A stretch of 37,414 nucleotides of DNA from Bacteroidales bacterium (GTDB lineage: Bacteria > Bacteroidota > Bacteroidia > Bacteroidales > UBA3824). Shown piece after piece: positions 1-8,972 of this stretch. The stretch is from the NCBI GenBank assembly GCA_024413595.1, contig JAKSUC010000033.1, forward strand, positions 1 through 37,414. The letters run 5' to 3'. The notes beneath the pieces are model-generated. The model saw only the letters and a program-made list of their open reading frames with translations. It made no database searches and had not been told where the DNA came from. The first letter of the stretch is position 1. The number at the start of each line of letters is the position of its first letter. Both the position numbers and the translations under genes were made by a program.

Positions 1-56
1 TCTCCAAACACCTTTTTAAAGGTTAAATCTGCTTTGGGATTAAGATATTTGCTCAT
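1..56 (-). CDS. Rpn-family PD-(D/E)XK nuclease/transposase, 5' fragment cut by window edge
   Basis: The ATG is at 54-56 on the minus strand and the frame stays open to the window edge. The visible residues begin MSKYLNPKADLTFKKVFG. This aligns with the start of the two full Rpn-family genes at 10469 and 14173 (MSKYLDPKVDLTFKKVFG), with only two amino-acid differences but many silent changes, so it is an older paralogue and not a recent copy. A promoter matching the Bacteroidota consensus lies directly upstream at 98-128. Whether the gene is intact beyond the edge cannot be seen. Confidence 0.8.
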   Translation of the reverse strand, partial: MSKYLNPKADLTFKKVFG

Positions 57-97
57 GGTTGTTTTATTAAAACAATCTTAAAATGATATTTTATTTG

Positions 98-128
98 CAA
101 ATATACTAAATATAAAAGTACTTACAAA
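98..128 (-). promoter_or_regulatory. Promoter of the edge Rpn-family gene
   Basis: On the minus strand TTTG (125-128) is followed by exactly 19 bases and then TATATTTG (98-105). This matches the Bacteroidota -33/-7 pattern TTTG-N19-TAnnTTTG. The start codon lies about 40 bases downstream. Confidence 0.75.
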
Positions 129-156
129 TATTGAAATTGTTTTATTTTGAATTGAT

Positions 157-194
157 AAAAAAAAAGCGATGAACTATTTATTCATCGCTTTTTT
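157..194. terminator. Bidirectional intrinsic terminator
   Basis: An 8-bp perfect stem GCGATGAA (166-173) / TTCATCGC (181-188) has a 7-base loop. An A-run precedes it and a T-run follows, so it can work in both directions. It lies just after the stop of the TonB-dependent receptor gene, for which it is the likely terminator. Confidence 0.8.
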
Positions 195-228
195 ATTGTA
201 TTGCTAATAAATTAGCATTTAAAATCAA

Positions 229-3200
229 CTAGAAAATATATTTCAAACCAATTTGACCTCTCCAACGAGAATAGTAATCAGAGTAAGAACGCATATTGTA
301 ATTTTCGTCGTGTAAGAATTGGTAAGCATTTGTTTTGTTGTTGAATGTTACAGGACTGTAATATGTTGAAGAACCTGCGGCTTGAGCATAACGTCCCCAT
401 TTTGGAGAGAACATATTGCCAACATTTAATACATCAAATGAGAATTCAATTGCATGAACGCGTTTGCCAACATTAAATTTAAATTGTTGTGCAAAGTGAA
501 AATCAAAATGATGTTCAAAATCTTCGTTATCTGCATAACGTTCAAAATATTCACCACGATGTTCGCTCATATAATCATCGTTAGCAATCCATGCTTTCAT
601 TGCAGCACGTTGCATATCTTCAGTATAACCTGTTTGTTTTTCTTCGTTCCAAGTGCTAATAAATGGCATTTGGTCGATTTGTGCATCTGTAGGTATATAT
701 TGTAAATCATTTCCAGAAACACCGTCACCGTTCATATCACCATATACATAAATTGAATATGGAGCACCTGACATTCCTGTATAAATTAAACTAATAGTTG
801 ATTTCCAATGTTTAGCATATTCTTTATTGTATGTAACAGATGCTGTAATTTTATGAGGGAAATTGTATGCAGTGTTTCCAAGTTCTGGAGAGTTAGGATT
901 TTTATATGTGTAGTTGTAATTGTAGTTAGATTGAGCTACACTACTTGTACCACTATTTACAGATTGAGAATGAGTAAATGTGTAAGATGCGTAAAGACCT
1001 AAACCTGATTTAAAGTTTTTCTTACCAGAGAAAGATAAACTATATGAATATCCTTCGTTTGTATTATCAAGAACATAAATTCCACTATAAGGAGTTCCAT
1101 CAGTTACTCGTTTCATATAAGGACGATTGTCAAAATTAAGTCCAGAAACAGAACCTAAAGTTTTTTCATTATCTAAATCGTATGCATAGTTGTAATAAAC
1201 AACGTCGTTAAGAGATTTAGAGTAAATTCCTTCAGCAGTCCAATCAACACCACCAAGATTAAAATCAACACCAAGATTAAAACGAAGTGTTTGAGCAAAT
1301 TTAAAATCGTTAGTGAAAACATTGATAGTTTGGCTACCAGCAGCAGCTAGTTTTGATGTGTTAGCAGTTTGACCGTTTGGATCAGCTATAAAACTTAATT
1401 GTTCAAGATCTTTAGCATTTGAAGTGTTGTATGTTGAAAGTTGGATACCAGTGTTAGAGAAGTTGTTGCTCAACCAAACAAAAGGAATACGACCTGTAAA
1501 AATACCAACACCTCCACGAAGAACATTTTTGCTATCACCAGACATATCCCAACGGAAACCTAAACGAGGAGACCACATTGGATTGCTACTAAGTTTGTGA
1601 TTTGTTTTAATATCCCATCCTTGTTGTGCTGCATATTCATTAAAAGGTGCATTTTCAGAAGGTGAATCAAAGAATAATGGAATATCAACACGTAAACCAT
1701 AGGTTAAATCAAAATTATTGTTGATTGCCCATTTGTCTTGAGCATAAAATCCAATTTGACCTGCTCCAAATTCAGGAATCCAACGAGCAGTACCTGTAAC
1801 ATCTACATTTGCACTTCCGTAACGATATTGTTTCAATGTGTTGGCACCTTTTGCATTAACAGCATTACCATTAACAAAATCGTAAAAATTGTCTACGTTG
1901 GCAAAATAATATGTTCCATAAAAGTCTTGAATAAATAAGTTTCCAAATTTATAGAATTCGTCATGTGTACCAAAAGTAAGTGTATGATTACCATTATACC
2001 ATGTAAAATTATCTGTGATAGTATAAATATCTTGATCAAGACCATTAGCACAAGAAGAACGTTCACAACCAAGATTAACAGAACCACCTCCTACATTTGA
2101 AATAGAAATCATAGGGAATGCACCTGATGGATTACGACTATCACGAACTTGTACAAATGATGCTTGAAATTCGTTACTTAGTTTTTCTGTAAAACGACTT
2201 TGAAGTTCTGCTGTGATAGTGTTTGTTCTTGATTTAAAATCATACATATAGTCTGAAGCATTTAAATTTGTTGCAGTACTATTAGAATTTAATTGTTTTG
2301 CATCAACTAAACGCCAACTAATAGAAGCTTTATGTTTGGTACTAATATTAAAGTCAAGTTTTAAACCTAATTTATCAGATTTTGTGTAATTGTCTTTACT
2401 ATCAAAAGAACCAGTATAACCTTTGTTTTTAAGAACATCTAAAATATCGTTTGCAACATTAGCGTCTACCTTAGAAGCAGCAGAACCAATAGAATAATTA
2501 CAAGGATATTCTTTATTAGAATTTTCGTAGTTAGCAAAGAAGAATATTTTATTTTTAACTATAGGACCACCAACAGTGAAACCAAAACGATATTCTAATT
2601 CGTCATCGTATTTTTCACTATCTTTACCGTTCATCATTTCATATTTTGAACCGATAAGACCTTGGTTTAGCCAATTTCCATAAATAGAACCATGAAATTC
2701 GTTAGTACCAGATTTGGTAACTGCATTAATAGCACCACCAGTAAAACCAGATTGACGAACATCAAAAGGAGCAACAGAAACTTGAATTTGTTCTATTGTT
2801 TCCATAGAAATAGGTTGAGCACCAGCTTGACCACCGTTAGAACCGTTAGAGGTTAAACCAAAAACGTCGTTGTTCATAGCACCATCAACTTGGAAAGAGT
2901 TATAACGGTTGCTAGCACCAGCAAAACTCATAGCTCCACTTTGAGAGATAGAGATTTGAGGATTCATACGGGTAGCATCTGCAATACTATGAGAAACAGA
3001 TGGCAAATTTTGAATGTCGTCAGACGAAATACGTTGAGATGCTCCAGTTTTAGCAGCATCAAAAGGATTAACGCCAACAACAACAATTTCATTGAGTTCT
3101 ACGTCTGAAGATTTTAGTTGTGCGTTGTATTTTGCAACTTCGCCTAATGAAAGATTAACATCATTGTAAACCTCATTTTTAAGACCTACAAATGAATAAG

Positions 3201-3438
3201 TGATAGAATAAGGACCACCAGGACGCATTCCTTGAAGAACATATCTACCAGATTCATTGGTGATACAAGCATACTGTGTTCCAGAAGGAACGTGAACAGC
3301 TATAACTGTTGCTCCAGGAAGTGTTTCACCGTTTTCGCTAGTAACCTGTCCAGTTAAACCTGAAGTTGTAACCTGTGCTGACGCTACGCCTACAAACATT
3401 AATAACATAGCTATCAACAAATAAAAACGCTTTTTCAT
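229..3438 (-). CDS. TonB-dependent receptor, Oar-like, with carboxypeptidase-regulatory domain
   Basis: This 1069-residue outer-membrane receptor has an Ala-Ser-Ala-Gln signal-peptide end near residue 22. A carboxypeptidase-regulatory-like beta-sandwich follows at about 25-110 (GQVTSENGETLPGA), then a TonB-box-like stretch EIVVVG near 117-122, a plug domain at about 125-250 and a long beta-barrel ending in KYIF with a terminal aromatic residue. The plug text (DDIQNLPSVSHSIADATR, later FDVRQSGFTGGAINAVTKSG) is typical of Oar-like receptors. There is no SusD partner next to it, so a polysaccharide-utilisation role is not supported and the substrate is unknown. It lies 51 bases after pdxJ on the same strand and could be co-transcribed; I saw no clear promoter in that gap. 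Its family is secure, its ligand is not. Confidence 0.93.
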   Translation of the reverse strand: MKKRFYLLIAMLLMFVGVASAQVTTSGLTGQVTSENGETLPGATVIAVHVPSGTQYACITNESGRYVLQGMRPGGPYSITYSFVGLKNEVYNDVNLSLGEVAKYNAQLKSSDVELNEIVVVGVNPFDAAKTGASQRISSDDIQNLPSVSHSIADATRMNPQISISQSGAMSFAGASNRYNSFQVDGAMNNDVFGLTSNGSNGGQAGAQPISMETIEQIQVSVAPFDVRQSGFTGGAINAVTKSGTNEFHGSIYGNWLNQGLIGSKYEMMNGKDSEKYDDELEYRFGFTVGGPIVKNKIFFFANYENSNKEYPCNYSIGSAASKVDANVANDILDVLKNKGYTGSFDSKDNYTKSDKLGLKLDFNISTKHKASISWRLVDAKQLNSNSTATNLNASDYMYDFKSRTNTITAELQSRFTEKLSNEFQASFVQVRDSRNPSGAFPMISISNVGGGSVNLGCERSSCANGLDQDIYTITDNFTWYNGNHTLTFGTHDEFYKFGNLFIQDFYGTYYFANVDNFYDFVNGNAVNAKGANTLKQYRYGSANVDVTGTARWIPEFGAGQIGFYAQDKWAINNNFDLTYGLRVDIPLFFDSPSENAPFNEYAAQQGWDIKTNHKLSSNPMWSPRLGFRWDMSGDSKNVLRGGVGIFTGRIPFVWLSNNFSNTGIQLSTYNTSNAKDLEQLSFIADPNGQTANTSKLAAAGSQTINVFTNDFKFAQTLRFNLGVDFNLGGVDWTAEGIYSKSLNDVVYYNYAYDLDNEKTLGSVSGLNFDNRPYMKRVTDGTPYSGIYVLDNTNEGYSYSLSFSGKKNFKSGLGLYASYTFTHSQSVNSGTSSVAQSNYNYNYTYKNPNSPELGNTAYNFPHKITASVTYNKEYAKHWKSTISLIYTGMSGAPYSIYVYGDMNGDGVSGNDLQYIPTDAQIDQMPFISTWNEEKQTGYTEDMQRAAMKAWIANDDYMSEHRGEYFERYADNEDFEHHFDFHFAQQFKFNVGKRVHAIEFSFDVLNVGNMFSPKWGRYAQAAGSSTYYSPVTFNNKTNAYQFLHDENYNMRSYSDYYSRWRGQIGLKYIF

Positions 3439-3489
3439 ATAACTAAAATTATGTTAAAATTAAAAATATGTTGCATTTATAATTAGAAA

Positions 3490-4221
3490 TTAATTATAAT
3501 TCTTAATTCTGTCTAAATACATACCTATTGTATTTTCGAGTCCATAATAAAGAGCATCACAAATAAGAGCATGCCCTATGGATACCTCTTTAACATTTGG
3601 AACATTCTTAATAAAATAAGAAAGATTTTCAAGACTTAAATCGTGTCCTGCGTTCACTTCAATTTCTCGTTCTGCAGCTAATTCTGCAGCTTGAACAAAT
3701 GGTGCAACGGCGGCTTCTGGGTTAATTTTATACATAGTTGCGTATGGTTCGGTGTATAGTTCCACTCTGTCTGCTCCACAATCGCCAGCATGAAGTATAT
3801 TTTCATGATCAGTATCCACAAAAATTGAAGAACGAATACCTGCTTCTTTTAATTGAGCCACAATATTACGCAAAAATGGTTTATATTTAACAACATCCCA
3901 ACCAGAATTTGAAGTTATTTGTTGAGGTCCATCTGGAACTAAAGTAACCTGAGTGGGACGAACTTCTAAAACAAGTTTCATAAAATCTTCTGACGGATAA
4001 CCTTCTATATTAAATTCTGTTTTAACTAAAGGCTTTAACAATCTAACATCAGAATATCTGATATGACGTTCGTCTGGACGAGGATGTACTGTAATGCCTT
4101 GTGCACCAAATCGTTCACAATCAATAGCTACTTGTTCAACATCAGGATTATTGCCACCACGTGCATTACGTATTGTGGCAACCTTATTAATATTGACACT
4201 TAATCGGGTTGTTGTACTCAT
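3490..4221 (-). CDS. pdxJ: Pyridoxine 5'-phosphate synthase
   Basis: PdxJ condenses 1-deoxy-D-xylulose 5-phosphate with 3-amino-2-oxopropyl phosphate to make pyridoxine 5'-phosphate, the last ring-forming step of the DXP-dependent vitamin B6 pathway. It is cytoplasmic and forms a TIM barrel. The 243-residue length is normal. Family motifs are clear: [17 protein letters not shown] at the N-terminus, the [12 protein letters not shown] segment, VTLVPDGP, the SIFVDTD strand, and the C-terminal [11 protein letters not shown] and SIGHALI segments. The start at [13 protein letters not shown] fits the family. A TATTTTTG -7-like box lies about 24 bases upstream (4245-4252). It is divergent from the CBS gene and is followed by the TonB receptor gene 51 bases on. 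Confidence 0.97.
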   Translation of the reverse strand: MSTTTRLSVNINKVATIRNARGGNNPDVEQVAIDCERFGAQGITVHPRPDERHIRYSDVRLLKPLVKTEFNIEGYPSEDFMKLVLEVRPTQVTLVPDGPQQITSNSGWDVVKYKPFLRNIVAQLKEAGIRSSIFVDTDHENILHAGDCGADRVELYTEPYATMYKINPEAAVAPFVQAAELAAEREIEVNAGHDLSLENLSYFIKNVPNVKEVSIGHALICDALYYGLENTIGMYLDRIKNYN

Positions 4222-4244
4222 TTTTTTTTCATTGAAATTCTGTG

Positions 4245-4252
4245 CAAAAATA
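4245..4252 (-). promoter_or_regulatory. Probable -7 box for pdxJ
   Basis: TATTTTTG on the minus strand matches TAnnTTTG. No TTG is present at the expected -33 position, so this is a half match in the divergent pdxJ/CBS intergenic space. Confidence 0.4.
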
Positions 4253-4341
4253 AATCTTTTATAGATTATTAAGATTTTTTTTATGTTATTAATTAAAATA
4301 TTTTAAAAAAAAATTGTTACTTTGCTTAAAAATATAAAATA

Positions 4342-5013
4342 ATGAATTTAAAAGAACTAATCGACGAAAATATTCCAATATTAAAACCTAGCGACAAACC
4401 ATTTGAAGCACTATCAATAATGGATATTAATCAAGTTAAAATATTACCAATAGTAAATAATGAAAACGAATATTTAGGTTTAATATCAGAAGAAGATTTA
4501 AATGAAATATCTACAGAATCAAAAAGTATAAAGAATTATATAAAATATAACATCAATCAATATACATATTTAACAGAAAATCAACACATATTTGATGTAT
4601 TATCAAAAATGAGTTCGTCAAAATTACCATTGTTAGCAGTAATAAACAATACAACAAAAAAATATTTAGGTGTTATAACCGAAACAACACTTATTAATTA
4701 TATGGCTAATTTTACTTCATCAAATATGGTTGGTGGCATTATAGAAATAATTACAGATATAAAAAATTATTCACCTGCATTAATTACCACTATAGTAGAA
4801 AACAACGAATTAAAAGTGATGGGATTATTTACTAATATAAAAGGTAACGAAATAGAAGTAACCATAAAATTAAATGGACCAGACACATCAAGCGTTGTTT
4901 CAGGATTAGAACGTTATGGCTATCGTATAAAAAACATAATTAATGGAGATCATAAATATTCAGATTTATTAGAAGAAAGATACAATTCATTAATTAACTA
5001 TCTTAATGTATAA
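4342..5013 (+). CDS. CBS-domain protein with C-terminal ACT-like region
   Basis: The 223-residue soluble protein has two CBS motifs in the first ~125 residues (ILKPSDKPFEALSIMD...YLGLISEEDL and QHIFDVLSKMSSSKLPLLAVI...YLGVITETTL). CBS pairs usually bind adenosyl ligands. The last ~85 residues (ALITTIVENNELKVMGL, then a long beta-rich part and an amphipathic LERYGYRI segment) look like an ACT ligand-binding fold. It is probably a small-ligand sensor, but no output domain is present. It is divergent from pdxJ, 120 bases away. A weak -7-like sequence (TTACTTTG) lies about 20 bases upstream. The CBS call is strong; the ACT call is an inference from pattern. Confidence 0.85.
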   Translation: MNLKELIDENIPILKPSDKPFEALSIMDINQVKILPIVNNENEYLGLISEEDLNEISTESKSIKNYIKYNINQYTYLTENQHIFDVLSKMSSSKLPLLAVINNTTKKYLGVITETTLINYMANFTSSNMVGGIIEIITDIKNYSPALITTIVENNELKVMGLFTNIKGNEIEVTIKLNGPDTSSVVSGLERYGYRIKNIINGDHKYSDLLEERYNSLINYLNV

Positions 5014-5090
5014 AATAAAAGCTAAAATCATAGAAAAATTAGCCAATAAATAAAAATATAAAAAAGGCAGAAAAAAATCAAAAATATTTT

Positions 5091-5121
5091 TTTGTAATAG
5101 TAAAAAATAACTCTAACTTTG
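5091..5121 (+). promoter_or_regulatory. rpmH promoter
   Basis: TTTG (5091-5094), 19 bases, then TAACTTTG (5114-5121): an exact match to the Bacteroidota consensus. The rpmH ATG is about 72 bases downstream, leaving a leader of roughly 65 bases. Confidence 0.85.
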
Positions 5122-5193
5122 CCGTCCGAAAATAAGTGTATTTTCATAATAAAAGTAAAGAAATTAGTAAAACCATTTAATAAATAAAAGGAA

Positions 5194-5358
5194 ATGAAAC
5201 GCACATATCAGCCTTCAAATAAGAAGCGTAAAAACAAACACGGATTCAGAGAACGTATGAAAACTGCTAACGGTCGTAAAGTATTAGCTGCAAGACGTAA
5301 AAAAGGCAGAAAAAAACTTACAGTATCGTCTGAACCTCAATGCAGAATAAAATACTAA
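5194..5358 (+). CDS. rpmH: 50S ribosomal protein bL34
   Basis: This 54-codon gene encodes bL34, a small, very basic protein of the large ribosomal subunit. The sequence begins [18 protein letters not shown], continues with [17 protein letters not shown] and ends with a [10 protein letters not shown] block. These are the conserved bL34 segments in their normal order. The tail after LTVSSE adds about six residues beyond the shortest family members, as is common in Bacteroidota. A purine-rich AAAGGAA sits just before the ATG. A consensus promoter is upstream and a terminator follows, so it is a monocistronic unit. It is not next to rnpA or dnaA in this window. Confidence 0.97.
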   Translation: MKRTYQPSNKKRKNKHGFRERMKTANGRKVLAARRKKGRKKLTVSSEPQCRIKY

Positions 5359-5389
5359 TAAAGTTACGTTTCTGCGATGAAGCAAAAGC

Positions 5390-5421
5390 CCTCAATTCAC
5401 AAAATGGGATTGGGGTTTTTT
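5390..5421 (+). terminator. rpmH terminator
   Basis: A 9-bp stem with two G-U pairs (5390-5398 with 5407-5415) and an 8-base loop is followed by a T-run. It lies about 30 bases after the rpmH stop. Confidence 0.75.
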
Positions 5422-5430
5422 AATATCTAC

Positions 5431-5466
5431 CTAGCGGAGCATTTTTATGCTACTTGCTACCGCTAG
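5431..5466. repeat. Nested inverted repeat in the 5' region of the isomerase gene
   Basis: The outer arms CTAGCGG (5431-5437) and CCGCTAG (5460-5466) enclose an inner AGCA/TGCT hairpin (5438-5451). No T-run follows, so it is not a standard terminator. It sits 40 bases before the isomerase start and could be an operator, an mRNA structure or a small interspersed repeat. Confidence 0.45.
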
Positions 5467-5506
5467 AATTTTTGAACATTACCAACATAAACATTTAATA
5501 TTATAA

Positions 5507-7600
5507 ATGGCAGCATTACAATCAATAAGGAAAAAAGGAGGACTTATTGCATTTGCAGTAGGTTTTGCTTTGTTAGCCTTCATTCTTGGAGACTTTATAA
5601 ATTCCAGCAGTACAATTTTTGGTCAAAGCCAATACGAAATGGGTGAAATCAATGGTAACTCTATTGATTACCAAGATTTTTTGAATAGATCACAACAAAG
5701 AGAACAATTTATCAAAATTGTTACAAACAATAGTAGTTTAAGTGGCGAAATGTCAGACCAAATCCACGATTATGTTTGGCAACAACTAATTGTAGAAAAT
5801 GTTATTTTAAACAACACAGATAAATTAGGTATTCAAGCTTCTGACGATGAATTAATTAATTTAATTGAAAATGGTAAGGTTACTCCTACTATGAGACAAT
5901 TATTTACTAATCCAGAAACAGGAGTTTATGACAAAAATATTGTTTTACAGATTGCTAAAACTAGCGAATCTGACCCAACAACAAATTTTATTTGGCAATG
6001 TTTAGAAGACGAACTTCGTGTTGACAGAACCACTGAAAAATATATTAATATGATTGCAGCTGGTTTATGTGTAACTACAGCTGAAGTGGAAAAAGAATTT
6101 GCTGAACGTACAGAAATTTCTGATGTTAAATTTGTTTCTTTCCCATTTTCTGAAGTTAAAGACGAAGAAGTTAGCGTTTCTGATGCTGATATTCAAAAAT
6201 ATTTTAAAGAAAACGAGAAAAAATACTATAGAAGTCAAGAAACTCGCGATGTAGCATACGTTACATTTGATATTGATCCTTCTCAAAAAGATAGTACTTA
6301 TTCTTTAGACATTATCAATGGTTTAAAAGATGGATTTGCTTCAACTGAAGATGTTCAATCTTTTATAAACTCTAAATCAGATATTCAATATCGTGACATT
6401 CACTATTCTAAAGGTGATATTACAAACGAAACTGTTGATAGTTTAATGTTTGCTCAAACTCCTGGTTTTGTTTATGGTCCTTATCAAGAAGGTGAATATT
6501 ACAAATTAGCACGTTTAATTAAAAATGTTTCATTACCAGATTCTATTGAAGTATCTCATATTTTAATTGCTGGCGACACTACTACTGCAAAGATCAAAGC
6601 TGATAGTTTGTTAGGCGTTATTAAAAGTGGCATTGATTTCGGTGCTATTGCTTCTGAATATTCTGATGATACTCAATCTGCTAAAGATAGCGGTAAATTA
6701 GGTTGGATTACTGAAAATATGGGACTTATTCCTGAATTTTTAGATGCTTGTTTTGCTACTGAAAAGGGCAAAATTTCAACAGTTTCAACAGTTTATGGTA
6801 TTCACATAATTAAAGTTACAAATAAAACTGCTCCGAAAAATAAAGTTTCTGTAGGATTTTTACAAATTGAAATTCGTACAAGCAAAGAAACACGTCAAGT
6901 TGCATATGCTTTAGCAAATAAATTTGCTGCTGAAACTAGAAAACCTTCTGAATTTGACAATGCTATTCAAACTCAAGGTTTATTAAGAAAAATAGCTCCA
7001 GGGTTAACTAGCGACACTCGTTTTGTTTCTGGTTTAGAAAATTCTCGCGAATTTGTAAGATGGGCTTTTGATGAAGAAAAATCTAAAGAAGTTTCTGATA
7101 TCATGGAATTTGGAGACAAATACATTGTTGCAGCTGTTGTTGGTATTCATCCTGTTGGTAAACCTTCTTTAAATTCGATTAAAGAAACAATATCTTCTGA
7201 ATTATTATCTCAGAAAAAAGGTGAAAAGATTATCAATGATCTTCAATCTAAAAATGTTTCTAGCGTTGATGCTCTTGCTGCTCAAGTTGATAAACCTGTT
7301 CAAGATGCAAACAACGTAAATTTAAGTACTGTTGTTTTAGGTAATAATTATGATCCTATTGCTGTTGCCGTTGCTTCTAGTCTTGGTCAAAACGAAGTAT
7401 CTAAACCTTTTATTGGTAGAAATGCTGTTTATGTTATTCAAAACACAAGCAAAACTCCTGCTCAACAAATTCAACCAATAAATATTACAACAGACAGAAA
7501 TGTTATGCAAAATGATATTCGTTCTCGCGCTTCATATCAACCTATGAACGCGTTGATTGATATGGCTAACATCATTGATAATAGATATAAATTCTTCTAG
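5507..7600 (+). CDS. PpiD/SurA-like peptidylprolyl isomerase
   Basis: A 697-residue folding factor for exported proteins. It has a short basic N-terminus, then one membrane anchor at about residues 12-32 (LIAFAVGFALLAFILGDFI), so the bulk faces the periplasm. A SurA_N-like helical chaperone region follows at about 38-200. One parvulin (PPIC) domain lies near 345-435, with the hallmark EVSHILI (His351), FGAIASEYSDD, GKLGWI and YGIHIIKV segments. The remaining C-terminal part is a second, weaker parvulin-like or chaperone region (about 440-690). This layout matches PpiD and Bacteroidota SurA-like proteins of about 700 residues. It is alone between rpmH and a convergent gene. The gene symbol is withheld because PpiD and SurA orthology cannot be separated here. 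Confidence 0.92.
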   Translation: MAALQSIRKKGGLIAFAVGFALLAFILGDFINSSSTIFGQSQYEMGEINGNSIDYQDFLNRSQQREQFIKIVTNNSSLSGEMSDQIHDYVWQQLIVENVILNNTDKLGIQASDDELINLIENGKVTPTMRQLFTNPETGVYDKNIVLQIAKTSESDPTTNFIWQCLEDELRVDRTTEKYINMIAAGLCVTTAEVEKEFAERTEISDVKFVSFPFSEVKDEEVSVSDADIQKYFKENEKKYYRSQETRDVAYVTFDIDPSQKDSTYSLDIINGLKDGFASTEDVQSFINSKSDIQYRDIHYSKGDITNETVDSLMFAQTPGFVYGPYQEGEYYKLARLIKNVSLPDSIEVSHILIAGDTTTAKIKADSLLGVIKSGIDFGAIASEYSDDTQSAKDSGKLGWITENMGLIPEFLDACFATEKGKISTVSTVYGIHIIKVTNKTAPKNKVSVGFLQIEIRTSKETRQVAYALANKFAAETRKPSEFDNAIQTQGLLRKIAPGLTSDTRFVSGLENSREFVRWAFDEEKSKEVSDIMEFGDKYIVAAVVGIHPVGKPSLNSIKETISSELLSQKKGEKIINDLQSKNVSSVDALAAQVDKPVQDANNVNLSTVVLGNNYDPIAVAVASSLGQNEVSKPFIGRNAVYVIQNTSKTPAQQIQPINITTDRNVMQNDIRSRASYQPMNALIDMANIIDNRYKFF

Positions 7601-7620
7601 GATATTTATTTATTAGAATA

Positions 7621-7667
7621 AAAAAGGAATTAAAGAAATCTTTTGATTTTTTTAATTCCTTTTTTTA
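7621..7667. terminator. Bidirectional terminator between convergent genes
   Basis: The arms AAAAAGGAATTAAA (7621-7634) and TTTAATTCCTTTTT (7651-7664) pair perfectly over 14 bp with a 16-base loop. A and T runs lie at the two ends. It serves the isomerase gene and probably the convergent phosphoesterase gene. Confidence 0.8.
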
Positions 7668-7772
7668 TAATAATCTGCCAAATACAAAAACGGCACATTC
7701 CTATGTAATACAACATTGAAATGCGCCAAAACTCATAATATTTTTATTCTCATTCTTATTTCTTTTTCATAA

Positions 7773-8804
7773 TTAGAATCTATATTTGTTAGCTCGTTCT
7801 ATATCCAATTCTAATGAACATACCACAACTCCATGATCGCTTGTATATTTATTGGGACGTTCGTTAGAAAATGTTTGGTCAATAAGATGGTCATTAAACA
7901 ACATAACTTGCCCTACCCTACCAATATATCGCGGATTGTCTGTAACAAATTCTTGTGAAACCATAATATGATCAAGACTTTCGTACATTCCATTATGAAT
8001 ATGTGTATAATAAAAATCTTGATAACTTCTTCTTGCTTGAATGTCTTTTACATGATATAATATCACATCCCACGCATTTTTCTTAACATTATCGGGAAGT
8101 TTATGTTGTGGAACTTCACCGGAAATAATACGAGATGTAACAGAATTTCCTGTGTCATTTACATCACCAAACAAAACCACAGGACAATCTCTACCTTGTA
8201 AACTATCTAATAACAAAGAACGAATTGCTGAAGATTCTGCTGCTCGTAACATTAACGAACGTACTTGTGCTCGTGCCAAATCTATAGGATTGTTTTCATT
8301 TTCTCCATCATAAAATATTGGTCGTTTTGATTTTAAATGAACTACAAAAAATGTTATTACTCCATAATTTGGTATCAAAACTTTTACTTTTAAAACAGGT
8401 CTTGAAAATGTTGTAAATGGTAATTCTACAAGTTCTCTAGCTCTATTAGAAATAGAAATAATAGAATTTTGAGGAAACTTATGAAATACTTGAACATCTT
8501 GAATTGGATATCTTGATAATAATGCAACTTTAGGTTGATCTCCTGTTTCGTCTCCAATAACAACTTCTGCATGTTGATATAATCTATTTTGGCGTATTAT
8601 ACATTCTAATGCCTCTTTATGAAAACATTCTTGAAATCCGATTATATCTGCATTCATTTGATTTAGCATAAAATTTATCCATTCTGCTTTTTTTTCAAAA
8701 TCACGTGGAGAAATATGCATCGATCCGTAGACTTTTACATTAGGCATCATTAAATTCATTAAATTAAATGTGCCTACTTTTATATTCAAAATATTTTGAG
8801 CCAT
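7773..8804 (-). CDS. Endonuclease/exonuclease/phosphatase (DNase I-fold) family protein
   Basis: A 343-residue protein of the metal-dependent DNase I-like superfamily, which cleaves phosphodiester or phosphomonoester bonds. Active-site motifs are in order: GTFNLMNLM (11-19), QECF with metal-binding Glu59, VVHLKSKRP, the GDVND segment (Asp214, Asn216) and the final SDHG with Asp323-His324. No signal peptide or membrane span is visible, so it is probably cytoplasmic. The substrate is not readable from sequence; nucleic acid, phosphoinositide-type and nucleotide substrates all occur in the superfamily. It is a single-gene unit convergent with the isomerase gene. Confidence 0.88.
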   Translation of the reverse strand: MAQNILNIKVGTFNLMNLMMPNVKVYGSMHISPRDFEKKAEWINFMLNQMNADIIGFQECFHKEALECIIRQNRLYQHAEVVIGDETGDQPKVALLSRYPIQDVQVFHKFPQNSIISISNRARELVELPFTTFSRPVLKVKVLIPNYGVITFFVVHLKSKRPIFYDGENENNPIDLARAQVRSLMLRAAESSAIRSLLLDSLQGRDCPVVLFGDVNDTGNSVTSRIISGEVPQHKLPDNVKKNAWDVILYHVKDIQARRSYQDFYYTHIHNGMYESLDHIMVSQEFVTDNPRYIGRVGQVMLFNDHLIDQTFSNERPNKYTSDHGVVVCSLELDIERANKYRF

Positions 8805-8915
8805 ATTGTTTATGATTTGATTTGGTATGTAATTTACAAATATTTTTGTTAATTGTCAAGATAAGAACCTATATTTAAACTTTCAATAGAAAAAATGATT
8901 TAATTAACAAAGTGT

Positions 8916-8935
8916 AAAAATACACGTGTATTTTT
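8916..8935 (-). terminator. Palindromic terminator after the DUF4178-like gene
   Basis: A 20-base perfect palindrome centred on CACGTG, with flanking A and T runs, lies 38 bases after the stop at 8973. On the minus strand the hairpin is followed by the U-run needed for termination. A tight four-base loop would be needed. Confidence 0.6.
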
Positions 8936-8972
8936 TTAATATTTTACAATATAATTTAAAATATTACTTTTA

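Noticed and set aside
454..1002. Plus-strand ORFs opposite the TonB receptor
   Set aside because: Low-complexity frames opposite a clear, long gene; no domain or start context. The same applies to the other short ORFs opposite carB, the kinases and the actin-like gene.
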